Below, piece by piece: positions 1 through 7,730 of a stretch of 15,826 nt of DNA. The stretch lies in NCBI GenBank assembly GCA_937960785.1, contig CALGOZ010000107.1, forward strand, positions 1 to 15,826, given 5' to 3'. The notes under the pieces are model-generated. The model was not told the DNA's origin. It saw only the letters and a program-made list of their open reading frames with translations, and ran no database searches. Origin of the DNA: an uncultured Pseudogracilibacillus sp. (GTDB lineage: Bacteria > Bacillota > Bacilli > Bacillales > Amphibacillaceae). Numbering within the stretch: position 1 is the stretch's first letter; every line of letters begins with the position of its first letter. The translations under genes were made by a program, and so were the position numbers.

Positions 1-48
1 CCGATGGTAGTCGAGGCTTTGCCTCCGCGAGAGTAGGTCGTTGCCAGA
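1..48 (+). rRNA. rrf: 5S ribosomal RNA, 3' end (partial)
   Basis: The first ~48 bases match the conserved 3' third of Bacillus 5S rRNA: the block beginning CCGATGGTAGT, a short hairpin (GAGGC-TTT-GCCTC), GAGAGTAGG, and the closing strand ending in GCCAG. The 5' two-thirds lie outside the window. The exact mature end (about 47-49) is estimated from the family. A strong terminator starts about 12 bases later, so this is the last gene of an rRNA operon and no tRNA follows. Confidence 0.9.
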
Positions 49-60
49 TTCAATTTGTAA

Positions 61-102
61 AAAACGGGAGGATTTAGTAAATAAACTAAATTCTCCCGTT
101 TT
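61..102. terminator. Bidirectional Rho-independent terminator after the rRNA operon
   Basis: An 18-bp stem (arms 61-78 and 85-102, one G-T wobble) with a 6-base AAATAA loop carries a GC-rich base (CGGGAG/CTCCCG). It is followed by a T-rich run on the plus strand and preceded by an A-run, which reads as a T-run on the minus strand. It ends 5S transcription and probably also the convergent small gene whose stop is at 109. Confidence 0.9.
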
Positions 103-108
103 TCCTTT

Positions 109-330
109 TTAACTCATTCCGTGAGGTCCTAGTGTCTGAGCATCTTGTTGGGCTGATTGTTGATTAGATGAACTAGTTGACTGGTCTGTCATTGTTGATA
201 AAATAGGTGCAACTTCTTGGGCTGTCTTAGCAAGGGAATTATTGTTTTTTGACATTGAATAAAAAGTTACTGCACCGACACCAATGGAAGCAAGTAGAGG
301 TAAAATTAGTTCGGTTTTTTTATTTTGCAC
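109..330 (-). CDS. Small single-pass membrane protein, unknown function
   Basis: A small protein that I do not recognise. It has a short basic N-terminus (QNKKTE), one hydrophobic segment (about ILPLLASIGVGAVTFYSM) and then a hydrophilic Ser/Gln/Asn/Thr-rich tail ending in LGPHGMS. This suggests a membrane-anchored protein with an exposed low-complexity tail. The start is uncertain. An ATG at 339 would give 76 residues, but the only Shine-Dalgarno (AAAGGA, 340-345) touches that ATG. A GTG at 330 (73 residues) has a normal 9-base spacing from it and is preferred here. The gene is monocistronic between an rRNA operon end and ytgP, converges on the 5S terminator, and diverges from ytgP across about 220 bases. 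It is probably a real gene because of the SD, the TM and the terminator. Confidence 0.65.
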   Translation of the reverse strand: MQNKKTELILPLLASIGVGAVTFYSMSKNNNSLAKTAQEVAPILSTMTDQSTSSSNQQSAQQDAQTLGPHGMS

Positions 331-339
331 CTTCTTCAT

Positions 340-345
340 TCCTTT
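340..345 (-). promoter_or_regulatory. Ribosome binding site deciding the start of the small membrane protein
   Basis: AAAGGA on the minus strand directly abuts the ATG at 339 (no spacer), which is a poor geometry. It lies 9 bases from the in-frame GTG at 330, which is near optimal for Bacillus. This favours the GTG start. Confidence 0.45.
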
Positions 346-510
346 CTTTTTAATTGATTCGACTATAGCTTATGAAGGAATTAAACATCTATACGATACA
401 TCATTTACCGTTTACGTTTATTTTTTTCTACTTAAATGAAATGAAGTTATAAATACTGAATTCAAAGCGATTCGACAGGGTGTGACTTTTTTGTTTCATC
501 CTTTACAAAG

Positions 511-521
511 TATGATAAAAT
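511..521 (+). promoter_or_regulatory. Extended -10 promoter of the ytgP operon
   Basis: TATG-A-TAAAAT (hexamer 516-521) is an extended -10 for the housekeeping sigma factor. A weak -35-like TTGTTT is at 491-496 with a long 19-base spacer, so the TG extension probably does most of the work. It sits about 35 bases before the ytgP start and is the only good candidate in the 340-556 gap. Confidence 0.5.
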
Positions 522-556
522 ATGTGTGAGAAGTTAAATTAGATGTAGGTGACCGA

Positions 557-2191
557 ATGTCAAATCGAATTATAAAGGGAACGTTAATATTAACAATCGC
601 TGGCTATATATCACGATTTTTAGGAATGATTTATGTGATTCCGTTTAACGCCCTCGTAGGTGCCCAAGGGGTCGCATTATATTCCTATGCATACATACCT
701 TATACTGTATTAATTAGTTTATCGACGGTCGGAATTCCGCCAGCCATATCAAAAATGGTAGCTAAGTACAATGCTTTAGGTGATTATAAAACCGGTTTAC
801 GTGTTTTTCGTATTAGTTTCTTTTTTATGATGATGACAGGCGCAACAGCCTTTTTAGTTTTATATTTATCGGCGCAACCAATAGCAGAAATGATTATTGC
901 AAGTAAGGAGTCTCACGGTAATACGGTTGAAGACGTTACAAAAGTAATCCAGATGGTAAGTTTTGCTCTTATTATAATTCCAGCCATGTCTTCAGTTCGG
1001 GGATTTTTCCAGGGGAATCAAACAATGGTTCCAACTGCCGTATCACAAGTTGTTGAACAAATTGTACGGATTACTTTCGTGCTTACTGCAGGATTTATCA
1101 TCGTCGTTCTATACGATGGAAGCTATGCAACGGCAGTAAGCTTTGCAACTTTTGCTGCTTTTATTGGAGCTTTAGGTTCTGTTGCAGTCTTGTTTAAATA
1201 TTGGCAATCAAAAAGGCAATCATTTTATGAGGCGATCGAAAGCCAACGGAAATTTTATGACCAATCGCTTAAAAATTTACTTTATGAGCTATTTTCCTAT
1301 GCAATTCCATTCATACTTGTTGGGATTGCGACACCTTTATATCAGCTAGTTGATTTATTTACATTTAACCGGGCGATGGAAGCAATTGGCCTAGGATCAT
1401 TCGCTGAGTTATCTTTTGCTGCCATTCATTTTAATGGAAATAAATTAATCGTTATTCCAGTAATGGTAGCAACAGGTATGTCTCTTACGTTAGTTCCAGC
1501 CTTAACGGAATCGTTTACGAACCAACGTTATCATCAATTAACTCGGGAAATAAATTTATCGATTCAAATTGTTTTAATTCTTGTAGTACCGGCAGTGTTC
1601 GGATTAATTGCTCTGTCAAGTGAAGCATATGGTTCATTATTTTCCATGGAAGACTTACATATTACGAGTGCATTACTAGCCTGGAATGCTCCAATTGCCC
1701 TTGCTCTTGCTCTATTTACTGTTTCTTCAGCAATATTACAAGGGATTAATGAACAAAGATTCGCGGTCTTTAGTTTATTCGTCGGTTTTTTAGTTAAATT
1801 AACCTTAAACTCGTTTCTTATTCATTTGTTTGGTGCGAAAGGATCAATCTTTGCTACTGGTTTAGCTGTAGGTGCTGCAACATTTGTAAACTTATGGCGC
1901 ATTAAAAAATGTTTACAACTATCCTTTTTGCAGACGTATAAACGTGGTTTATTTATGTTTGTGTTTAGTGGAGTTATGTATCTCGGTGTAGTAGGCTTTA
2001 AATGGCTTTGTAGTTTCTTTTTAAACTTTGATACAAGCCGTGTTGCTGCGACGATTATGTTGCTTTTAGGTGTTCTGGTCGGAGTTATTATTTACTTTAT
2101 TTTAACGTATAAATCGACATTATTAGATGCTGTTTTAGGTACTTCATCGATCATGAAAAAGATCAGGAGGAGATTCGGTGCGAATCGATAA
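557..2191 (+). CDS. ytgP: YtgP/MurJ-type lipid II flippase (MOP superfamily)
   Basis: A polytopic inner-membrane protein of 544 residues, the usual length of B. subtilis YtgP, which is a MurJ-type flippase moving the peptidoglycan precursor lipid II across the membrane. It shows many hydrophobic segments along its whole length, consistent with the 14-helix MOP fold. The family-typical stretch RGFFQGNQTMVPTAVSQ sits at residues 148-164, followed by VEQIVR. The N-terminus (KGTLILTIAGYISRFLG) is typical of the SpoVB/YtgP branch. The ATG at 557 is preceded by AGGTGA (547-552). It is the first gene of a four-gene operon, and its last 14 bases overlap the GTG of ytzG. The paralogue SpoVB is the main alternative, but the sequence and neighbours fit YtgP better. 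Confidence 0.92.
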   Translation: MSNRIIKGTLILTIAGYISRFLGMIYVIPFNALVGAQGVALYSYAYIPYTVLISLSTVGIPPAISKMVAKYNALGDYKTGLRVFRISFFFMMMTGATAFLVLYLSAQPIAEMIIASKESHGNTVEDVTKVIQMVSFALIIIPAMSSVRGFFQGNQTMVPTAVSQVVEQIVRITFVLTAGFIIVVLYDGSYATAVSFATFAAFIGALGSVAVLFKYWQSKRQSFYEAIESQRKFYDQSLKNLLYELFSYAIPFILVGIATPLYQLVDLFTFNRAMEAIGLGSFAELSFAAIHFNGNKLIVIPVMVATGMSLTLVPALTESFTNQRYHQLTREINLSIQIVLILVVPAVFGLIALSSEAYGSLFSMEDLHITSALLAWNAPIALALALFTVSSAILQGINEQRFAVFSLFVGFLVKLTLNSFLIHLFGAKGSIFATGLAVGAATFVNLWRIKKCLQLSFLQTYKRGLFMFVFSGVMYLGVVGFKWLCSFFLNFDTSRVAATIMLLLGVLVGVIIYFILTYKSTLLDAVLGTSSIMKKIRRRFGANR

Positions 2192-2903
2192 ACTACTTGC
2201 TCATTCAGGTTATGGAACCCGTAAACAAGTGCGCCAATTTATAAAAAAGGGATTTGTGAAGGTTGATGATGAAACTGTCACGAATCATGGTTTTCATGTC
2301 GACCCCAAAGAATCAACAGTAACGGTAAAAGGAGAAATAGTTCATTATGAAAAATTCGTCTATTTAATGTTAAATAAACCAGCGGGTTATATTTCTGCGA
2401 CTTATGACCGGGAGCATTTAACAGTGCTCGATCTTGTACCTTCAAAGTATCGACATTATAATTTAGCTCCCGTTGGTCGTCTTGACATTGATACAGAGGG
2501 GTTTATTTTATTAACAAATGACGGAAAGTTAAATCATTTTATTACATCGCCAAAGCAATCGATATGGAAGACGTATGAGGCGGTTATTTCCGGTACGATC
2601 ACGAATGAAGACATAGATTTATTTAAACGAGGTATTATCTTGGATGATGGTTATAAGACCCAGCCGGCAAAGCTGAATGTTTTACAATGCGAGGAAAGTT
2701 CCTCACTTCTTCGCATATCTATTACTGAAGGAAAGTTCCATCAAGTAAAGCGAATGTTTCGTGCGATTGATCGAGAAGTTATTTATTTAAAAAGAACAAA
2801 AATTGGAGAATTAAAGCTAGATGAACGGTTAGAATTAGGTAAAGTCCGTCCCTTGAACAAAAAGGAGATGGAGTGGATTGACCAGATTAAAGAAGGTGAA
2901 TAA
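2178..2903 (+). CDS. ytzG: RsuA-family 16S rRNA pseudouridine synthase
   Basis: A 241-residue enzyme that converts a uridine of rRNA to pseudouridine. It has an N-terminal S4 RNA-binding domain (about residues 1-50, RIDKLLAHSGYGTRKQVRQF). The catalytic domain carries the signature PVGRLDIDTEGF (98-109), with D103 the expected nucleophile. The late motif EGKFHQVKRMF (184-194) is typical of the RsuA/RluB/RluE/RluF branch. Family knowledge points to U516-type modification of 16S rRNA, but the target is not visible from sequence. The start is a GTG with an excellent AGGAGGAGA site (2165-2173) lying inside the end of ytgP. The 14-base overlap suggests translational coupling. It is followed after 2 bases by the NERD-like gene. 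Confidence 0.9.
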   Translation: MRIDKLLAHSGYGTRKQVRQFIKKGFVKVDDETVTNHGFHVDPKESTVTVKGEIVHYEKFVYLMLNKPAGYISATYDREHLTVLDLVPSKYRHYNLAPVGRLDIDTEGFILLTNDGKLNHFITSPKQSIWKTYEAVISGTITNEDIDLFKRGIILDDGYKTQPAKLNVLQCEESSSLLRISITEGKFHQVKRMFRAIDREVIYLKRTKIGELKLDERLELGKVRPLNKKEMEWIDQIKEGE

Positions 2904-2905
2904 AA

Positions 2906-3838
2906 ATGGCTCAATTAATCAAATTACGCGATTATATTTCACGTTATGAAACGAATCCATTTCATTATCCGACGCAATTTATACGTTTAAAACAAGAAAA
3001 TTGGCGTAAGCTCGTTAAAGCTTGGCAAGAGGAGAATGAAGCTGAATTAGAAGCGGAGCGTTGGCAAGTAGCAATGCAAGAAGGGGCTTCTCGAAGTTTT
3101 CGTTGGAATCCCTTTCGCAAAAAGGAAAAAGAACGTCCAGAAGATGCCGTTTTGTTTAAACGACATTTACCAAGTACGAAAGATCAGTTACGGAAGTATT
3201 TTTTAAATCAATTGTATCCCTTTCAATTAAAATGGGCAACATCAACCTTAACACAGGTGTCTTATACTGAACAAGATCCGTATTTTGATCACCAGTTAAA
3301 ATACTTTCTACAACATTTTCCGGATATCTATTTAATTATGTATTACCCAATTTTTAATATTAAAAAAGCGCCAGTCGATCTTGATATATTAATGATTAGT
3401 CCTGTAGAAATCGAAATTATTACAATCGTCGATGCGAATGATGAAGAGACAATTGTAGTCGATGATGATCGGACGTGGCGGATAGAATCGGAAATAGGTG
3501 AGCGAACCATTATTAGCCCGACGATTAGTTTAAAGCGTACTGAACATATTGTAGAAAGTATTTTACAAACGCACAGTTTATCCTACAATATAAAGAAAAC
3601 CGTATTATCTCAGGATGCAAACTTCTTATTCGTGACGGAACCCTACAATGTTTCTTTAGTAGGGAATAAAGAATACAATGAATGGTATCAAGGGAAGCGG
3701 GAACTGTCTGGGTCGCTAAAGGGTGCTCAGCTGAAAGTAGTTGAAACGTTATTGGAATATTGTTTATCCACTTCAGTTCGACGGCCAGAATGGGGGCGCG
3801 ACGAAGAAGAGGAATCAATTTTTATAATAGGGGATTAA
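2906..3838 (+). CDS. NERD-like (nuclease-related) protein of unknown role
   Basis: A soluble 310-residue protein without signal peptide or membrane segment. Residues 1-90 are charged and helical, with a basic/acidic patch (RKKEKERPED, 71-80). Residues about 125-250 resemble a NERD/PD-(D/E)XK-like fold. They show a helix HQLKYFLQHFPDIYLI, then VDLDILMISPVEIEII (157-172, where NERD proteins have a D followed by a strand), a Trp-containing strand near 191, and SPTISLKRTEHIVESIL (204-220) in the position of the NERD 'NP..Q' helix. The E-x-K catalytic pair is not evident (TIVD occupies its place), so it may not be an active nuclease. The C-terminus is acidic. The start is supported by GAAGGTGA (2892-2899), and the gene sits 2 bases after ytzG and 1 base before ytlR. 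The NERD assignment is an inference; it could be an unrelated conserved Bacillus family. Confidence 0.6.
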   Translation: MAQLIKLRDYISRYETNPFHYPTQFIRLKQENWRKLVKAWQEENEAELEAERWQVAMQEGASRSFRWNPFRKKEKERPEDAVLFKRHLPSTKDQLRKYFLNQLYPFQLKWATSTLTQVSYTEQDPYFDHQLKYFLQHFPDIYLIMYYPIFNIKKAPVDLDILMISPVEIEIITIVDANDEETIVVDDDRTWRIESEIGERTIISPTISLKRTEHIVESILQTHSLSYNIKKTVLSQDANFLFVTEPYNVSLVGNKEYNEWYQGKRELSGSLKGAQLKVVETLLEYCLSTSVRRPEWGRDEEEESIFIIGD

Positions 3839-3839
3839 T

Positions 3840-4751
3840 ATGAATATTGTAATTGTAAATCCGGTTGCCGGAAACGGTAAATCGAAAAAAATTTTTGAAA
3901 AAGTTAAATATTCCTCGTATTTTCGTGAGGAAACACACTTTTATATTTCTGAATATGAAGGGCATATTCAGAAAATTATTCGTGATGTAGAAGCTACTAC
4001 TAAAATAACATTACTTTTTATTATCGGTGGTGACGGTACGGTCAATAAAGTCGTCGACGCATTATCGGATAAATCGATCCCGATTGCGTATATTCCTGGT
4101 GGTTCAGGGAATGACTTCGCTAGAGGTTTTTCCAGTTTAAAAGAACCGGAGGAAATTATTCGGCGGGCTATTGAAAAAAAGAAAAAAGCAAAATATTGGC
4201 TCGCCTCCTACGAGTTAGAGGAAAATCCTTTACGAACCTTTATCAATTGTTTAGGTTTTGGCTTCGATGCAGTAGTAACAAATAGTGCTAGAAATTTATC
4301 CTTTCGGGACGTATTAAGTAAATTTAAGCTCGACTCTTTAATTTACTTATTTGCACTTATTCGGGAATTGTTTGCTTATAAACCACTAGAGATGACGGTC
4401 ACTTTTGATGGAGTCGAACGTACTTTTCACAATGTACTTTTTTTAACAGTAAATAATCAACCGTATATGGGTGGCGGAATGAAAATTAACCCTTCAGCTG
4501 AAAACAATGCTAAAGAACTTTCGATCATCGTAATCGATTCGGTCCCAAAGTGGAAAATTTTCCTTTTATTTGGTACCGTTTTCATAGGGGTGCATACTCT
4601 TTTTAAAGATGTACAAATATATAAGGCGAAAGAAGTAACCGTTCGAGCTAATCGTCTTTTACCTTATCAAGTAGACGGTGAGTATGGGGAAACTTCTTCC
4701 GCAAAAATACGTAAAGTAAAGGAGCCGATATATTTAAAAGGAACGAAGTGA
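3840..4751 (+). CDS. ytlR: DagK/YegS-family lipid kinase
   Basis: A 303-residue lipid kinase of the diacylglycerol/sphingosine kinase catalytic family, which phosphorylates a lipid hydroxyl using ATP at the inner face of the membrane. Visible motifs are NPVAGNGKS (7-15), the nucleotide-binding GGDGT (63-67), PGGSGNDFAR (86-95), GFGFDA (139-144), GGGMKINP (211-218) and the C-terminal QVDGE (277-281). The order and length fit the family exactly. The substrate is not predictable. B. subtilis DgkB is a paralogue; YtlR is preferred because of locus context and general similarity. It is the last gene of the ytgP operon, starting 1 base after the previous stop with AGGGGA upstream. It ends only 3 bases from the convergent ytzH. 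Confidence 0.85.
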   Translation: MNIVIVNPVAGNGKSKKIFEKVKYSSYFREETHFYISEYEGHIQKIIRDVEATTKITLLFIIGGDGTVNKVVDALSDKSIPIAYIPGGSGNDFARGFSSLKEPEEIIRRAIEKKKKAKYWLASYELEENPLRTFINCLGFGFDAVVTNSARNLSFRDVLSKFKLDSLIYLFALIRELFAYKPLEMTVTFDGVERTFHNVLFLTVNNQPYMGGGMKINPSAENNAKELSIIVIDSVPKWKIFLLFGTVFIGVHTLFKDVQIYKAKEVTVRANRLLPYQVDGEYGETSSAKIRKVKEPIYLKGTK

Positions 4752-4754
4752 TTT

Positions 4755-5048
4755 TTAACTACTTACGTGAAGTTTTACTTCGTTTATCATCGTAAGCCAA
4801 CGTTTAATTTTCTGTTCATTTTCTAAAATATGAGAAGGTAACGATTGAGCACTCTCGCCTTTAATACTGTAATAATAAATTTCGGGTAAAATCGTAAGCA
4901 ATTGTTCTTCTATTTTTCGGTTTGTTATAATCGATTGAACTAACTTTTTAATTTGTTTATATTCATCGATTGAGACTGTTTTGTACGTAATATGATCGTT
5001 TAGTAAATCGTGTAATAAAGTTAGTTGATTTTGAATGGATAAATACAT
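4755..5048 (-). CDS. ytzH: YtzH-like protein, unknown function
   Basis: A small soluble 97-residue protein matching the YtzH-like family. The diagnostic N-terminal stretch is QNQLTLLHDLLNDH (6-19), followed by EYKQIKKLVQSII and PEIYYYSIKG. It looks all-helical, with no membrane segment, no catalytic motif and no cysteines. No biochemical role is known to me. The ATG at 5048 is preceded on the minus strand by GAGGTGA with a 6-base spacer. The gene converges on ytlR, with 3 bases between the two stops, and diverges from ytnP across 166 bases. Confidence 0.85.
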   Translation of the reverse strand: MYLSIQNQLTLLHDLLNDHITYKTVSIDEYKQIKKLVQSIITNRKIEEQLLTILPEIYYYSIKGESAQSLPSHILENEQKIKRWLTMINEVKLHVSS

Positions 5049-5214
5049 TCAATTTCACCTCAATGTTATTTTTTCCACAAATATGCGTTCATATACGTAA
5101 ACTTTGTAACAAAAGGCACATTATATTTCATACTGATAAACCTATCCGAAACTTTCGTTTACGGTTTATATAAAATTAAAGAATTAAGACAAGGACAAAA
5201 CGGGGTGGTACATA
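5049..5214. promoter_or_regulatory. Divergent ytzH/ytnP promoter region
   Basis: This 166-base AT-rich gap must hold promoters for both genes. For ytnP the best -10 candidate is TATAAA (5169-5174, inside TATATAAAAT) about 40 bases before the start, with no convincing -35. The only repeat seen is a distant inverted pair, CGTAAAC (5096-5102) and GTTTACG (5157-5163). Nothing stronger is visible. Confidence 0.3.
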
Positions 5215-6072
5215 ATGGAGCAATTACAGGTTGGAAGGGCTAAATTAACATGGTTATCCGGAGGAGTAAGCTTTTTAGATGGAGGGGCGATGTTCGGTGT
5301 CGTACCTCGAGCCTTATGGACGCGTCGTTATCCATCGAATGACCAGAATCAAATTGAATTACGTACAGATCCGATTTTATTACAAGTTGATGGAAAAAAT
5401 TATTTAATCGACACAGGGGTCGGAAATGATAAGTTTACTGAAAAACAAATTCGTAATTTCGGTATTAAAGAGCAATCGAATATTAGTAATTCATTAGCTA
5501 AATTAGATTTAACAGAAAAGGATATCGATGCAATTTTAATGACTCATTTACATTACGATCATGCGAACGGCTTAACGAAAAAAGTTGATGATAACAAGTA
5601 TGTCTCTGCTTTTCCTGATGTGCCAATTTACACTTCATCCGTCGAATGGAATGAAATGCGAAATCCAAATATCCGTTCACGAAATACGTATTGGAAGATG
5701 AATTGGGAAGCTATTGTCAATCAAGTTGAAACCTTTGAGAAAGAGTTACAAGTTAATGAATATATAAGGATGATACATACCGGTGGTCATAGTGATGGCC
5801 ATAGTATCATCGTTTTTGAAGACGGAGATGATTGTTTTATTCATATGGCTGATTTAATGGCGACCCATGCGCACCAAAACGTCCTATGGGTCATGGCTTA
5901 TGATGATTATCCGATGACGTCCATTTTCGCAAAAGAAATATGGATGGCTTATGGATATGAACGTCAAGCTTGGTACACCTTTTATCATGATGCGTATTAC
6001 CGAGCATTAAAATTTAATGAAAAAGGCGAAGTGATCGACCGCCTTAAACGAAAGCGGTACGAGTATGAGTAA
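5215..6072 (+). CDS. ytnP: YtnP-type metallo-beta-lactamase-fold lactonase
   Basis: A cytosolic 285-residue MBL-fold hydrolase. B. subtilis YtnP is described as a quorum-quenching lactonase that blocks lactone signalling of competing bacteria. The metal site is complete: HLHYDH (111-116) gives H111, H113, D115 and H116; H192 lies in GGHSDGH; D213 lies in HMADL; and H258 lies in FYHDA. The N-terminus (GGAMFGVVPRALW, 23-35, and LIDTGVGN, 64-71) matches YtnP more specifically than generic MBL proteins. The start is supported by GGGGTGG (5202-5208). It is monocistronic, divergent from ytzH, and ends at a strong hairpin terminator. The natural substrate cannot be read from sequence. Confidence 0.9.
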   Translation: MEQLQVGRAKLTWLSGGVSFLDGGAMFGVVPRALWTRRYPSNDQNQIELRTDPILLQVDGKNYLIDTGVGNDKFTEKQIRNFGIKEQSNISNSLAKLDLTEKDIDAILMTHLHYDHANGLTKKVDDNKYVSAFPDVPIYTSSVEWNEMRNPNIRSRNTYWKMNWEAIVNQVETFEKELQVNEYIRMIHTGGHSDGHSIIVFEDGDDCFIHMADLMATHAHQNVLWVMAYDDYPMTSIFAKEIWMAYGYERQAWYTFYHDAYYRALKFNEKGEVIDRLKRKRYEYE

Positions 6073-6079
6073 ATAAAAA

Positions 6080-6106
6080 ACTCGTCGGAGACAATCTCTG
6101 ACGAGT
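6080..6106. terminator. Bidirectional terminator between ytnP and ytzB
   Basis: A 12-bp stem (ACTCGTCGGAGA, 6080-6091; partner arm 6095-6106, one G-T pair) with a CAA loop. It is flanked by an A6 run on the left and a T6 run on the right, so it can end transcription from both convergent genes. Confidence 0.9.
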
Positions 6107-6159
6107 CATTTTTTGATATGTTATAATTGAAATGTCGTTTAATTTCGTATATGTTTGTT

Positions 6160-6495
6160 TTAAGAAGCAACTTCTGTTACATCGATAATAGCACCTGTTT
6201 CAATATCGATATGGAAGTCGTATTGTTTATTTAAACCATCAACGTTACGGCTAATACCACCACGATACGTGTTGTATGTTAAACCGTTCTTTTCGATTTT
6301 CTCTGGTTTCATATAAATCCATGAACCATTGACTGGACCTGTTTCTTGTAAGGCTTCTTTGGCCCGCTCTAATGCTTTTTCAGGTGTCAATTTGTTTAAT
6401 ACTCGTACTTGATCTTTAAGAAATAACCCTGCAACAATACCTAAACCAATCCCTAATGTGAAAAATAAGCCTTTACGGCCAGACTTGTTTCCCAT
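6160..6495 (-). CDS. ytzB: YtzB, membrane-anchored PepSY-domain protein
   Basis: A 111-residue protein with a basic N-terminus, one hydrophobic segment (about residues 9-27, GLFFTLGIGLGIVAGLFLK) and an extracytoplasmic PepSY-like domain. In that domain the helix TPEKALERAKEALQE (37-51) is followed by strands ending in FHIDIETGAIIDVTEV. PepSY domains are often linked to protease inhibition or cell-surface regulation; the function here is unknown. The start at 6495 is chosen because GGGGTGA sits 5-6 bases before it. The upstream in-frame ATGs (6519 and 6513) lack a site and would add a run containing that SD. It converges on ytnP through a shared terminator and diverges from the aminopeptidase ytoP. 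Confidence 0.8.
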   Translation of the reverse strand: MGNKSGRKGLFFTLGIGLGIVAGLFLKDQVRVLNKLTPEKALERAKEALQETGPVNGSWIYMKPEKIEKNGLTYNTYRGGISRNVDGLNKQYDFHIDIETGAIIDVTEVAS

Positions 6496-6636
6496 TAATT
6501 TCACCCCACCCATTTTCATTAAAAATTGGCAAAAATATTTATCTTTATTTAAATTTTTGCCCTATCTAATAGTATACATTATTCATAATGAATTTAAAGT
6601 ACGACGATAAAATTTATGCAAAAGGAAGGATTAAAA
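6496..6636. promoter_or_regulatory. Divergent ytzB/ytoP promoter region with small palindrome
   Basis: For ytzB (minus) a TATACT -10 is at 6571-6576. For ytoP (plus) a TTGCCC (6558-6563) is followed 17 bases later by a poor -10 (TATTCA). A 13-base palindrome, ATTCAT-A-ATGAAT (6581-6593), lies between them, placed like an operator inside the ytzB promoter. The assignments are tentative. Confidence 0.3.
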
Positions 6637-7701
6637 ATGGAACAATCAACAAAAGAAATGTTTAAAACGTTAACAGAACTACAAGGCGCACCAGGAGATG
6701 AAGGGCGTGTACGACAGTATATGGCCGAACAGTTAGAAAAATACGCCGATGAAGTCATTTATGATCATTTAGGTGGAGTGTTTGGAGTAAAACACGGCGA
6801 AGGTCCTCGAGTTATGGTAGCTGGTCATATGGATGAAGTCGGTTTTATGATAACGCAAATAACGAAGAATGGAATGCTGCGCTTCCAACCTTTAGGAGGC
6901 TGGTGGAACCAGGTACTCCTTGCTCAACGAGTACAAGTGATGACGAAAAAAGGACCAATCATCGGTGTTATTGGTTCAATTCCACCTCATTTGTTAACGG
7001 ATGCTCAACGGAAAAAGCCGATGGAGATAAAAAATATGTTGATCGATATTGGTGCAGATGACCGCGAGGATGCTTTAGAAATTGGTGTTGCTCCAGGAGA
7101 TACGGTTGTACCGATTTGTCCGTTTACACCGATGGCAAAGGAGAAGAAAATTTTAGCAAAAGCCTGGGATAACCGTTATGGCTGTGGATTAGCGCTCGAA
7201 CTTATGAAGGAAATGCACGACCGAAGCTTACCAAACGAACTATATGCTGGGGCAACAGTCCAGGAAGAAGTCGGTTTACGCGGAGCACAAGTCGCAGCAA
7301 ATATGATTAAACCTGATATTTTTTATGCATTAGATGCATCTCCAGCAAACGATATGTCCGGAGATGAAGAAGAGTTTGGTCAGTTAGGTAAAGGGGCCCT
7401 TTTACGTATTTATGATCGAACAATGATTACCCATCGTGGTATTAGGGAGTTTTTATTAGATACGGCAGAATCGAATAATATCCCGTATCAATATTTTGTT
7501 TCCCAAGGTGGTACGGACGCTGGAAGGGTCCATATTGCAAATGATGGCGTTCCTTCAGCAGTAATTGGCATTCCGTCGCGTTACATTCATACATCTGCTT
7601 CGATTATTCATGTTGATGATTATGCAGCCGCAAAAGAATTACTAATTAAACTTGTCGAACAGACAGACAAAGCAACCGTCGAAGCGATTCGGAAACAATA
7701 A
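6637..7701 (+). CDS. ytoP: M42-family metalloaminopeptidase
   Basis: A 354-residue cytosolic aminopeptidase of the M42 (glutamyl aminopeptidase/TET) family, which trims N-terminal residues from peptides in large assemblies. All expected two-metal ligands are visible: H64 (AGHMDEVG), D178 (AWDNRYG), the catalytic/ligand pair E210-E211 (QEEVGLRGA), D233 (ALDAS) and H318 (RYIHTSAS). The PDZ-like insertion of the family corresponds to about residues 75-165. The start at 6637 follows AAGGAAGGA (6622-6630) with a 6-base spacer; an upstream ATG at 6616 lacks a site. The DUF84 gene follows 29 bases later with no terminator between, suggesting co-transcription. Confidence 0.92.
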   Translation: MEQSTKEMFKTLTELQGAPGDEGRVRQYMAEQLEKYADEVIYDHLGGVFGVKHGEGPRVMVAGHMDEVGFMITQITKNGMLRFQPLGGWWNQVLLAQRVQVMTKKGPIIGVIGSIPPHLLTDAQRKKPMEIKNMLIDIGADDREDALEIGVAPGDTVVPICPFTPMAKEKKILAKAWDNRYGCGLALELMKEMHDRSLPNELYAGATVQEEVGLRGAQVAANMIKPDIFYALDASPANDMSGDEEEFGQLGKGALLRIYDRTMITHRGIREFLLDTAESNNIPYQYFVSQGGTDAGRVHIANDGVPSAVIGIPSRYIHTSASIIHVDDYAAAKELLIKLVEQTDKATVEAIRKQ

Positions 7702-7730
7702 ATCGTACATTAGTTAGGAGTTTTCCGAAG

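Noticed and set aside
346..500. Possible sporulation-type promoter (GTATA...CATAAGC, minus strand) before the small membrane protein
   Set aside because: The spacing of about 15 bases and the -10 match are too poor to assign a sigma factor.
3525..3818. Minus-strand open frame of 97 codons within the NERD-like gene
   Set aside because: Antisense shadow; no ribosome binding site and the plus gene is packed in an operon.
5096..5163. Inverted CGTAAAC / GTTTACG pair upstream of ytnP, with another GTTTACG at 410-416
   Set aside because: A 7-mer is expected to recur by chance in about 16 kb and the arms are 54 bases apart; there is no support for a shared regulator site.
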